Positions 31,261-39,445 of a stretch of DNA of 44,095 bases are shown piece after piece. The position numbers and the translations under genes were made by a program. Origin of the DNA: Lentisalinibacter sp037382365 (lineage in GTDB: Bacteria; Pseudomonadota; Gammaproteobacteria; Steroidobacterales; Woeseiaceae); contig JARRPZ010000010.1 of NCBI GenBank assembly GCA_037382365.1, positions 1 to 44,095 of the forward strand, written 5' to 3'. How positions within the stretch are numbered: the first letter of the stretch is position 1; the number at the start of each line of letters is the position of its first letter. Under the pieces are notes generated by a model, which saw only the letters and a program-made list of their open reading frames with translations, had not been told where the DNA came from and did no database searches.

Positions 31261-33302
31261 CGATGGCGGTGAAAATGCATAACCATAATGACTCCACGCG
31301 GTCTGTTTCGGCCAGGCTTCGAGCCGTCCTGGCCGGACTGGTGCTGGTTGTCTGCAGCTCGCTCGCGGCCCAGAACGCGACGATCACGCCGAATTACAAG
31401 GACGCTGACATCCGTCAGATCATCGAGGCCGTCAGTGACGTGACCGGACGTAACTTCATCGTCGATCCGCGCGTGAAAGCGCAGGTGACGATGCTCTCCT
31501 CCACACCCATGTCGGCCGACGCTTTCTACGAAACGTTCCTGTCCATCCTCGACGTCTACGGGTTCGTGGCCGTGCGCAGCGGCGACGTCGTGAAGATCCT
31601 GCCGGACGCGAATGCACGCCAGATCCCCGGCGCGGAGACCTACGGGACCGGTCAGCCCTCGAGCGACGACATCATCACCCAGGTCGTCGAGGTCCGGAAT
31701 ATCGGCGCGGCGCAGCTGGTGCCGATCCTGCGCCCGCTGATCCCGCAGTACGGTCACCTCGCCGCCCATCCGCCATCCAACATGCTGATCATCTCCGACC
31801 GGGCGGCGAACGTGCGCCGCATGCTGCGCATCATCGGGCGGATCGATCAGGCCGGCGACGAGGATATCGAGGTGGTGCCGCTCGAGCACGCCACCGCCGG
31901 CGATATCGTCCGGGTCCTGACCTCGCTCACCCAGGCCCAGCGTGTGGAGGGCGCAGGCCAGCTCGGTCTCGTGGCCGACGACCGGACGAACAGCGTTCTG
32001 ATCAGCGGCGAGCGCAACCAGCGATTGAAGCTGAGAACGCTGATCGCCCACCTGGATACACCGCTCGAGGACGGCGGCAACACCCGTGTCCGCTACCTGC
32101 GCTATGCAAACGCGGAGGAGCTGTCGACAAAGCTGCAGAGTCAGTTTAGCGGCAGCGGGGCTCTGGCGGGGGCGCAGGCCGCTCAGGCTGCTGCCGGCGG
32201 CGCCGCCGCGACCGCCGGTCCGGTACAGATCTGGGCGGACGAGCTGACCAATGCGCTGATCGTCACGGCTCCGCCGAAGGCGATGCGCGCCATCATGGCG
32301 GTGGTCGACAAACTCGACATTCGCCGTGCCCAGGTGCTCGTCGAGGCGATCATCGTGGAGATCGCCGCAGACAAGTCGGCGGAACTGGGTGTGGAATGGG
32401 CCGTCGACGGCAGCGACGACAACAATGCCATCGGTATCACGAATTTCCCGGCGAACGGCCCGAACCTGCTGGGGCTGGCCGGGGCAGCCGGCGGTACGAC
32501 CGGCACCACGGGCGATCCGGCCAATGCCCTGGCAGCCATCGGTACGGGTATCACCCTCGGTGTCGGGCGCATCTCAGACAACGGCACGAGTTTCGTCGCT
32601 CTGCTGCGCGCCCTCCAGGGGGACGCCGACACCAACATCATCTCGACCCCCACCATCGTCACCATGGACAACGAGGAGGCGTCGATCGAGGTCGGCCAGG
32701 AAGTGCCCTTCGTTACGGGCCAGTTCACCAATACCGGCGCGGCGGCCGGCGCGGTGAACCCCTTCCAGACGATCAACCGGGAGAGCGTAGGTACGAAACT
32801 GGAGATCACGCCCCAGATCAGCGAGGGGGAGTCGATCGTCCTGAAGATCAACCAGGAGATCTCGAGTATCGCTCAGGGAGCGACCGGCGCCGTCGACCTG
32901 ATCACCCAGGAGCGCAAGATCTCGACGTCGGTGATCGTCGAGAACGGCGGCATCCTGGTGCTGGGCGGGCTGATCGACGATACGATCCGGGAGAGCGACC
33001 AGCGGGTGCCGTTGCTGGGCAGCATCCCCCTCCTCGGTAACCTGTTTCGCTCCCGCGCGACGAATACCGTCAAGGCGAATCTCATGGTGTTCATACGCCC
33101 GTCGATACTGCGCACGCCGGTCGACACGCACCTGGCGACCAGCGAGAAGTACAACTACATGCGTGAATTGCAGACCAAGGACGGCGTCGGGCTGATGCCT
33201 GACAAGACACGGCCGACGCTGCCGCCACTGGAGACTTATGTGCCGCTGCCGCCCACCGAGATTCCGGTAGAAAGCATGCCCGGGGAGGACCTCGACGAAT
33301 GA
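31257..33302 (+). CDS. gspD: Type II secretion system secretin GspD
   Basis: GspD forms the outer-membrane channel of the type II secretion system. The 681-residue protein has a signal peptide (hydrophobic core VLAGLVLVVCSSLAAQ). The N0 domain (NYKDADIRQIIEAVSDVTGRNFIVDPRVKAQVT) and N1-N3 domains follow, with repeated VVEVRNIGAAQLVPILRPLI, VVPLEHATAGDIVRVL and TRVRYLRYANAEELSTKL. An Ala/Gly-rich N3 loop lies at about 300-320. The secretin core ends with GGLIDDTIRESDQRVPLLGSIPLLGNLFRSR. No separate pilotin gene is seen here. The gspC stop and gspD start overlap as ATGA, and gspD overlaps gspE in the same way, so the three are coupled. Confidence 0.97.
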   Translation: MTMAVKMHNHNDSTRSVSARLRAVLAGLVLVVCSSLAAQNATITPNYKDADIRQIIEAVSDVTGRNFIVDPRVKAQVTMLSSTPMSADAFYETFLSILDVYGFVAVRSGDVVKILPDANARQIPGAETYGTGQPSSDDIITQVVEVRNIGAAQLVPILRPLIPQYGHLAAHPPSNMLIISDRAANVRRMLRIIGRIDQAGDEDIEVVPLEHATAGDIVRVLTSLTQAQRVEGAGQLGLVADDRTNSVLISGERNQRLKLRTLIAHLDTPLEDGGNTRVRYLRYANAEELSTKLQSQFSGSGALAGAQAAQAAAGGAAATAGPVQIWADELTNALIVTAPPKAMRAIMAVVDKLDIRRAQVLVEAIIVEIAADKSAELGVEWAVDGSDDNNAIGITNFPANGPNLLGLAGAAGGTTGTTGDPANALAAIGTGITLGVGRISDNGTSFVALLRALQGDADTNIISTPTIVTMDNEEASIEVGQEVPFVTGQFTNTGAAAGAVNPFQTINRESVGTKLEITPQISEGESIVLKINQEISSIAQGATGAVDLITQERKISTSVIVENGGILVLGGLIDDTIRESDQRVPLLGSIPLLGNLFRSRATNTVKANLMVFIRPSILRTPVDTHLATSEKYNYMRELQTKDGVGLMPDKTRPTLPPLETYVPLPPTEIPVESMPGEDLDE

Positions 33303-34843
33303 GCCAGACCGAACCCGCCGAACTGACGCTGGCGGAGGACACACCGCGATCCGAGGCGCCGGCACCGGAGGTCGGGCCGTTGCCCGAGAAACGCCTGCCC
33401 TTCTCTTTCGCCAAGCGGCACGGCGTGCTGATCAGGGACTACGACCAGGGCAGAGCCGACGTCGTCTGCCGCGTCGGGGTCTCGCCGGTCAGTCTCGCGG
33501 AGGTCCGTCGCTTTGCCGGCGTCGCGTTGAAGCTGACGCGGGTGAGCGCGGAGGCGTTCGACGCGATGCTGCGACAGGCCTACGAGGGCGGCAGTAACAA
33601 TGCCATGCAGATGATGGAGGGGCTGGGCGAGGACACGAGCCTCTTCCAGGTGGCCCAGGAATTGCCGGAGCCATCGGACCTGCTGGAGAGCGACGACGAC
33701 GCCCCCATCATCCGCCTGATCAACGCCGTCTTGACCGAGGCCGTCAAGGAGAATGCTTCCGATATCCACGTCGAGCCATACGAGAACCGCCTGGTCATCC
33801 GCTTCCGGGTCGACGGCGTATTGCGCGAGATGCTGGAGACGCGCCGCGCCGTGGCACCGCTGATCGTCTCGCGGATCAAGGTCATGTCCAAGCTCGATAT
33901 CGCCGAGAAACGCCTGCCCCAGGACGGCCGCATCTCGCTGAGAATCGCCGGCCGCGCCGTCGACGTCCGTGTGTCGACCATCCCGTCCGGCCATGGAGAA
34001 CGAGTGGTCCTGCGTCTCCTGGACAAACAGGCGGGCCGACTCGACCTCGGATCGCTCGGCATGGACCAGGCGACGCAGCGCACCATGGACGAACTGATCC
34101 ACAAGCCTCACGGTATCCTCCTCGTTACCGGTCCGACGGGCTCGGGTAAAACGACGACGCTCTATGCGGCACTGGAGCGCATCAACGACAACAGCCGTAA
34201 CATCATGACGGTCGAGGATCCGATCGAGTACTACATCGACGGCATTGGTCAGACGCAGGTCAACACCAAGGTCGAGATGACTTTCGCCAGGGGCCTGCGC
34301 GCCATACTCCGCCAGGATCCGGACGTGGTCATGGTCGGCGAGATTCGCGACCTGGAAACGGCGGAGATCGCCGTCCAGGCCTCGCTGACCGGTCACCTGG
34401 TGCTGTCCACACTGCATACGAACACGGCCGTCGGCGCCGTCACCCGGCTGAGGGATATGGGCGTCGAACCCTTCCTGCTCTCCTCCAGTCTCATCGGCGT
34501 GCTCGCGCAGCGCCTGGTCAGGGTGCTGGACGACGACTCGAAGGTTCCCTACACGGCACGGGAATACGAGTGCCGCGTGCTGAAGAGCGATCCCGACAAT
34601 CCGCCCACCATCTACCGGGCGAGCGACCTCGAGGAAGGCGGTTTCCGTGGACGGTCCGGCATCTACGAACTCGTGCCCGTCGACGATCACATGCGGACCA
34701 TGATCCACGACGGTGCGGGCGAGCACGAACTCGACAAATATGCCCGGACGCTGAGTCCCAGCATCCGGGACGACGGCCGCAGCAAGGTTCTCTCGGGCGT
34801 GACGACACTGGAGGAGGTACTCCGGGTCACCAGGGCCGACTGA
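33299..34843 (+). CDS. gspE: Type II secretion system ATPase GspE
   Basis: GspE is the hexameric cytoplasmic ATPase that drives pseudopilus assembly. The 514-residue protein has an N1 domain (PEKRLPFSFAKRHGVLIRD), then the N2 region with ASDIHVEPYENRLVIRFRVDG. The core has Walker A GPTGSGKTTTLYAALE, the Asp box IMTVEDPIEYYIDGIGQTQV, Walker B ILRQDPDVVMVGEIRDLETAEIA and the His box LVLSTLHTNTA. In most GspE proteins the next segment carries a CxxC...CxxC zinc motif; here residues about 402-455 read LAQRLVRVLDDDSKVPYTAREYECRVLK and contain one cysteine. Activity is otherwise expected to be intact. It starts with an ATGA overlap on gspD. Confidence 0.96.
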   Translation: MSQTEPAELTLAEDTPRSEAPAPEVGPLPEKRLPFSFAKRHGVLIRDYDQGRADVVCRVGVSPVSLAEVRRFAGVALKLTRVSAEAFDAMLRQAYEGGSNNAMQMMEGLGEDTSLFQVAQELPEPSDLLESDDDAPIIRLINAVLTEAVKENASDIHVEPYENRLVIRFRVDGVLREMLETRRAVAPLIVSRIKVMSKLDIAEKRLPQDGRISLRIAGRAVDVRVSTIPSGHGERVVLRLLDKQAGRLDLGSLGMDQATQRTMDELIHKPHGILLVTGPTGSGKTTTLYAALERINDNSRNIMTVEDPIEYYIDGIGQTQVNTKVEMTFARGLRAILRQDPDVVMVGEIRDLETAEIAVQASLTGHLVLSTLHTNTAVGAVTRLRDMGVEPFLLSSSLIGVLAQRLVRVLDDDSKVPYTAREYECRVLKSDPDNPPTIYRASDLEEGGFRGRSGIYELVPVDDHMRTMIHDGAGEHELDKYARTLSPSIRDDGRSKVLSGVTTLEEVLRVTRAD

Positions 34844-34862
34844 GTTTCAGGCGACCAGTCAC

Positions 34863-36077
34863 GTGGGAGCGTTCGAATACGTCGCGCTGGACAGCGCGGG
34901 CCGCGAGAAGAAAGGCGTCCTCGAAGGCGATACGGCCCGGCAGGTGCGCCAGATCCTGCGCGAACGGACACTCGTGCCCCTCGAGGTCTCCGAGGTCGCC
35001 GAGAAAGAATCCTCGCGCCAGCTCTCGCTGTCGCTCCGACGAGGATTTTCGGCCAACGAGCTGGCGCTGGTCACGCGGCAGCTCGCCACGCTCGTGCATT
35101 CCGGCATGCCGCTGGAAGAGACGCTGCAGGCGGTCGCGCAGCAGACCGACAAGCCCCGGACCCAGAGCATCCTGCTCGGTGTGCGCGCCCGGGTCATGGA
35201 GGGTCACACCCTGGCCGAAGGACTCGAGGAGTTCCCCCAGGCTTTTCCCGAGATCTATCGCGCCACCGTATCGGCGGGCGAGCAATCCGGCCACCTCGAC
35301 GCCGTGCTCGAGCGCCTGGCCGATTACACGGAGACGCGCCAGGCACTCCGCCAGCGCATCACGAATGCACTGGTCTATCCGGTCGTACTGGTATTGATGT
35401 CCCTCGGCATCATCGCCTTCATGCTGTCCTACGTCGTGCCCCAGGTGGTCGGCGTCTTCGAGACCACGGGTGCAGAACTGCCCATCCTTACCCGCATCCT
35501 GATCGGCGTGAGCGACTTCCTCAGGGAGTGGTGGTGGCTCCTCCTGGCCGGTATCGCCGCGGCCGGCTTCGGCATCTGGCGACTGTTGAAACTCGAGGGT
35601 CCGCGCCGCCGTTACCATCGACTGCTGCTGCGCCTGCCGCTGATCGGGCGCATCACGCGCGGCGTGAACACGGCCCGCTTCACGCGGACGCTGAGTATCC
35701 TGGCAGGCAGCGGTGTACCGGTACTCGAGGCGCTGAAGATCTCGGCCGAGGTGATCATGAACATCCCCATGAGGGAGGCCGTGCAGGAGGCTTCGCTGCG
35801 CGTGCGGGAAGGCGCTGCGATCTCCCGTTCGCTGGCCGCCAGCCGCCTGTTCCCGCCGATGACGATCCATCTGATCTCGAGCGGCGAGTCCAGTGGTCAG
35901 CTCGAACAGATGCTGGGCCGTGCGGCGGACAATCAGGAGCGGGAGATGGACGGGTTGATCACGACGCTGATGGGCATCCTGGAGCCCCTGCTCATCGTGT
36001 TCATGGGTGGCGTGGTCCTCACCATCGTCCTTGCGATACTGCTTCCGATCTTCCAGATAAACAACCTCATCCAGTAA
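34863..36077 (+). CDS. gspF: Type II secretion system inner-membrane protein GspF
   Basis: GspF is the polytopic platform protein of the secretion system. The 404-residue protein opens GAFEYVALDSAGREKKGVLEGDTARQVRQIL, the usual GspF opening. Two homologous T2SSF domains follow, each beginning with ELALVTRQLATLVHSGMPLEETL-like or RFTRTLSILAGSGVPVLEAL-like segments. Three membrane helices are visible (VYPVVLVLMSLGIIAFMLSYVV, WWWLLLAGIAAAGFGIW, LLIVFMGGVVLTIVLAILLP). The start is a GTG at 34863, 19 bases after gspE, with a weak ribosome site. The operon ends here: no gspG-N follows. Confidence 0.96.
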   Translation: MGAFEYVALDSAGREKKGVLEGDTARQVRQILRERTLVPLEVSEVAEKESSRQLSLSLRRGFSANELALVTRQLATLVHSGMPLEETLQAVAQQTDKPRTQSILLGVRARVMEGHTLAEGLEEFPQAFPEIYRATVSAGEQSGHLDAVLERLADYTETRQALRQRITNALVYPVVLVLMSLGIIAFMLSYVVPQVVGVFETTGAELPILTRILIGVSDFLREWWWLLLAGIAAAGFGIWRLLKLEGPRRRYHRLLLRLPLIGRITRGVNTARFTRTLSILAGSGVPVLEALKISAEVIMNIPMREAVQEASLRVREGAAISRSLAASRLFPPMTIHLISSGESSGQLEQMLGRAADNQEREMDGLITTLMGILEPLLIVFMGGVVLTIVLAILLPIFQINNLIQ

Positions 36078-36136
36078 TCGAATTCACGATTAAATACATA
36101 AACTTAGGAGATTCGTCAAAACTGTGGAAAGCCCTG

Positions 36137-36165
36137 TTGCGCTGAGGCGGGATTCGGGGTATAGA
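36137..36165 (+). promoter_or_regulatory. Promoter of the small acidic protein gene
   Basis: TTGCGC (36137-36142) and TATAGA (36160-36165) with a 17-base spacer, 50 bases before the start of the PA3496-like gene. Confidence 0.45.
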
Positions 36166-36214
36166 TGCGCGAAACATGACATAAACTCTCTGCAACACGC
36201 CGGCGGGGGCTGCC

Positions 36215-36508
36215 ATGAACGAGACGTTGATGCACGTGGAACGCGAAAATCCGATGGATGTGGACGACGAATTCGAGGATGACGATATGGGTGATGCGGA
36301 AATCTCCGCGGAGGACGAGAGCGAGGACGATAACGTCGGAGAGCTTTCCGTCGAGATCAACGTCGAGCAGCTCGTCGCTGAGTTCGAGGATTCACAGTCG
36401 GGCGGTACCGGCAGCTTTGCCGCGCGACGCCGCCTCGAGGAACTGATGGAGCAGAAGCGTTTCGAGCGCGCGCTCCGGGATATGGACGACTGGGACTTCG
36501 ACGACTGA
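36215..36508 (+). CDS. Small acidic PA3496-like protein
   Basis: This 97-residue protein is extremely acidic in its first half (DVDDEFEDDDMGDAEISAED). It ends in a conserved basic/acidic module, FAARRRLEELMEQKRFERALRDMDDWDFDD. That ending (ARRRLEELxExxRLxxxLDDxDDFD) is the hallmark of the PA3496 family, described as putative envelope-integrity proteins of Gammaproteobacteria. No signal peptide or membrane segment is visible. GGGGG stands 5 bases before the ATG. It has its own promoter and is convergent with dnaE2; it is not part of the gsp operon. A biochemical role is not known to me. Confidence 0.75.
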   Translation: MNETLMHVERENPMDVDDEFEDDDMGDAEISAEDESEDDNVGELSVEINVEQLVAEFEDSQSGGTGSFAARRRLEELMEQKRFERALRDMDDWDFDD

Positions 36509-36517
36509 ATCCCGGTC

Positions 36518-36575
36518 GAACCTGCGCTTGCCCGCGTCAGTGGAAAGAACCTGCGCTTGCCCGCGTCAGTGGAAA
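36518..36575 (+). repeat. Exact 29-bp tandem duplication over the dnaE2 stop codon
   Basis: Copy 1 is 36518-36546 and copy 2 is 36547-36575, identical and directly abutting. Each unit begins gaacctgcgcttg and ends cagtggaaa. On the minus strand the unit begins with the last codons of dnaE2 (DFH plus TGA), so the stop codon and flanking bases are present twice. Confidence 0.95.
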
Positions 36576-39445
36576 TCCCGCGAATGCAGAGCCAGAGTCC
36601 CCAGCAGTGCGTTGTGCTCGGTCAACCGCTGCGCTATGACGTGGATCACCTCTCCCTCGATCTGTACTTCCCCCTCCACGCCCATTAACCGCGCGGACAA
36701 CAGCTGACGCCGCTGTGCCTCTGCGGTCGCCTTCCAGACCACCAGATTGATCTGACCCGTCTCGTCCTCGAGCGTCACGAAGGTGACCCCGCTGGCACTG
36801 CCGGGACGCTGGCGTGTAATCACGAGTCCCGCCACCCTCACGCGGGCGCCATGGCCGGCTGCCGGCAAGTCCTCCGCCGCGATATAGTGTCTGCGGCGGA
36901 ACCGTTCCCGCAGCAGCGCCATCGGATGACGACCCAGTGTCAGCCCGATACTCTGATAATCCGCGCGGATGTCCTGTCCTTCGGCCGGCCTGCCGAGCAT
37001 GGGCAACGGCTCGTAACGAGTCATCGAGGAGAAGAGCCCGGAGGCCACCTCCACGCCGGCCACGTCCCAGCGGGCCCGGAATCGATGTCCGGCAAGGGTA
37101 GCGAGTGCGCCCGCGGCAGCGAGGGCGGACAGGGCCGCCCGATCGAGGTCGGCACATTCGGCCAACTCCTGGACGGAACGGAAGCTTCCCCGGTTCTCCC
37201 GCGCGGCGACCACTGCCTCGGCCGCAGTGTCCGCCAGTCCTTTCACCATGCCGAGTCCGAGACGCACTACGGAACGCCCCTCCGATTCCCGCTCCAGCGT
37301 CGACTCCCTGCGACTCGCATTCACGTCGACGGGGCGCACTTCGACCCCATGCCGGACGGCATCCTGTACCAGCTGGGACGGCGCATAGAACCCCATGGGC
37401 TGGCTGTTCAGGAGTGCGCACAGGAAGGCGGCGGGCTCGTGACACTTCAGCCACGCGGAAACATACACCAGCAGGGCGAAACTCGCGGAATGGGATTCCG
37501 GGAAACCGTATTCCCCGAAACCCTGGATCTGGTTGAAGATCTGCTCCGCGAAATACTCGCTGTATCCACGCTCGCGCATACCATTCTTGAGTCTGTCCTC
37601 GAAGGGGCCCAGGCCACCCCGGCGCTTCCAGGCCGCCATCGCCCGTCGCAGCCGGTCCGCCTCCCCCGGCGAGAAGCCGGCCGCGACCACGGCCAGTTCC
37701 ATCACCTGCTCCTGGAATATCGGTACACCGAGGGTGCGCTCCAGTACCGCCCGGACCTCCTCGCTGGGATAGCTCACCGCTTCCTCCCCCCGGCGGCGGC
37801 GCAGGTACGGATGCACCATGTCCCCCTGTATCGGTCCCGGACGGATGATGGCCACCTCGATGACGAGATCGTAATAGCAACGCGGACGAAGCCGGGGCAG
37901 CATCGCCATCTGCGCCCGGGACTCGATCTGGAACACTCCCATCGTGTCGGCCGCGGAGATCATGTCGTAGACCGCCGGATCCTCGGCCGGCACGCTGGCG
38001 AGATCCAGTTCCCGTCCGTCGAAGTCTCTCAGGAGCTCGAAACAGCGCCGTATCGCCGTCAGCATCCCGAGCCCCAGCACGTCCACTTTCAGCAGACCGA
38101 GTTCCTCCAGGTCGTCCTCGTCATCGACGTGACTGCCATCCCACCACTGCATCGCCCGCGCCAGACGATCGGTCTGGAGGGACGAGAGTCCTAGCGCCTT
38201 GCCCACGTCGCGCATCGCGCTGCGCGGCCTGTAAGTGATCACCGTCGCGGCCAGCGCCGCATGATCGCGACCGTACTTGCCATAGATGTACTGGATGACC
38301 TCCTCGCGACGCTCGTGCTCGAAGTCCACGTCGATGTCCGGTGGTTCGTTGCGCTCCCTGGAGATGAATCGCTCGACGAGGGTCGCCATCCGGTCGGGGT
38401 CCACCTCTGTGATACCGAGACAGAAACAGACGGCGGAGTTGGCCGCGGATCCCCGCCCCTGACAGAGGATGCCCCGGGCGCGGGCCCAGGAGACGATATC
38501 GTGCACCGTCAGGAAATAGGACTCGTAGGACAGATCGGCGATCAGGGCGAGTTCGTGGCGCACGAGATCGCACACCTTCCCGGGTGCACCCCCGGGCCAG
38601 CGCCGCGCCATGCCCTCATCGGTCAGGTGAGCGAGCCAGCTCGCCGGCGTATGACCCTCGGGCACGAGTTCATGCGGATATTCGTAGGCGAGTTCATCCA
38701 GGGAAAAATCGATGCGCTCTGCGACGTTGATCGTCTCGCGCAGTAGCGGCGCAGGATACAGTTCGGCGAGTCGTGGACGGGAGCGCAGATGGCGCTCGCC
38801 ATTGGGATGGAGCGAGAAACCGGCGTCCCGGACCGGCACCTTCAGGCGGATGGCAGTCAGCGTATCCTGCAGCGCCCTGCGGCCACGCCGGTGCATGTGC
38901 ACGTCGCCTGCCGCCACCAGGGGCAGGTCGGTCTGCCCGCCGAGCCGTTCCAGCGCTTCGAGCCGCACACGGTCGAATCCGTCTGCCGCGAGTTCCACGG
39001 CGATCCAGCAACGATCGGGGAAGTGACTGGCGAACCAGTCACCCTCGCCTCTGTCGTCCAGCCGGCGTTCGGGGAGCCATAGAACGAGGCAGTCCGGCAG
39101 TCCGTCGTCGAGATCGGCACGGCACAGTCGATAGCTGCCCTTCTCCGCACGGCGCCGCCCGCGGGTGATGAGACGGCAAAGCCGGGCGTAACCCCGGCGA
39201 TCGGTCGCCAGCACCACCAGCCGGGGTCCATCGATGAGGCGGAATTCGGCGCCGACGATGAATTTGAGGTCCTGTCCCCTGGCGACCCCGTGAGCCCGGA
39301 CGACACCTGCCACGGAACACTCGTCCGTCAGTGCCAGAGCCGAATAGCCGAGCTCGATCGCCCTTTCCACGAGTTCCTCGGGATGGGATGCACCGCGCAG
39401 GAACGTGAAATTGCTGATGGCGTGCAGTTCGGCGTAGGACTCCAT
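36566..39445 (-). CDS. dnaE2: Error-prone DNA polymerase DnaE2 (ImuC), internally shortened
   Basis: DnaE2 is the C-family translesion polymerase that works with ImuA and ImuB under SOS control. The protein is 959 residues; family members are mostly about 1020-1080. The PHP domain (AELHAISNFTFLRGASHPEELVERA, GDVHMHRRGRRALQDTL) and palm (PPDIDVDFEHERR, catalytic aspartates about 370-374; LLKVDVLGLGMLTAIRR, third aspartate about 455) are present. The HhH and OB (MVHPYLRRRRGEE, GLVITRQRPGSASGVTFVTLEDETGQINLVVW) parts are also present. Between MRDVGKALG and ELGLLKVD only about 30 residues remain instead of about 100, and the conserved GxHxGG segment is absent. The start at 39445 overlaps the imuB stop (TGATG). 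It is the last gene of lexA-imuA-imuB-dnaE2. Function is doubtful until tested. Confidence 0.93.
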   Translation of the reverse strand: MESYAELHAISNFTFLRGASHPEELVERAIELGYSALALTDECSVAGVVRAHGVARGQDLKFIVGAEFRLIDGPRLVVLATDRRGYARLCRLITRGRRRAEKGSYRLCRADLDDGLPDCLVLWLPERRLDDRGEGDWFASHFPDRCWIAVELAADGFDRVRLEALERLGGQTDLPLVAAGDVHMHRRGRRALQDTLTAIRLKVPVRDAGFSLHPNGERHLRSRPRLAELYPAPLLRETINVAERIDFSLDELAYEYPHELVPEGHTPASWLAHLTDEGMARRWPGGAPGKVCDLVRHELALIADLSYESYFLTVHDIVSWARARGILCQGRGSAANSAVCFCLGITEVDPDRMATLVERFISRERNEPPDIDVDFEHERREEVIQYIYGKYGRDHAALAATVITYRPRSAMRDVGKALGLSSLQTDRLARAMQWWDGSHVDDEDDLEELGLLKVDVLGLGMLTAIRRCFELLRDFDGRELDLASVPAEDPAVYDMISAADTMGVFQIESRAQMAMLPRLRPRCYYDLVIEVAIIRPGPIQGDMVHPYLRRRRGEEAVSYPSEEVRAVLERTLGVPIFQEQVMELAVVAAGFSPGEADRLRRAMAAWKRRGGLGPFEDRLKNGMRERGYSEYFAEQIFNQIQGFGEYGFPESHSASFALLVYVSAWLKCHEPAAFLCALLNSQPMGFYAPSQLVQDAVRHGVEVRPVDVNASRRESTLERESEGRSVVRLGLGMVKGLADTAAEAVVAARENRGSFRSVQELAECADLDRAALSALAAAGALATLAGHRFRARWDVAGVEVASGLFSSMTRYEPLPMLGRPAEGQDIRADYQSIGLTLGRHPMALLRERFRRRHYIAAEDLPAAGHGARVRVAGLVITRQRPGSASGVTFVTLEDETGQINLVVWKATAEAQRRQLLSARLMGVEGEVQIEGEVIHVIAQRLTEHNALLGTLALHSRDFH

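Noticed and set aside
33236..34726. A 496-codon open frame opposite gspE
   Set aside because: Antisense shadow; no ribosome site or domain.
36851..38194. 447-codon open frames on both strands within dnaE2, considered as a separate gene or as a sign of a frameshift
   Set aside because: The dnaE2 frame is continuous and carries the polymerase motifs; the others lack similarity.
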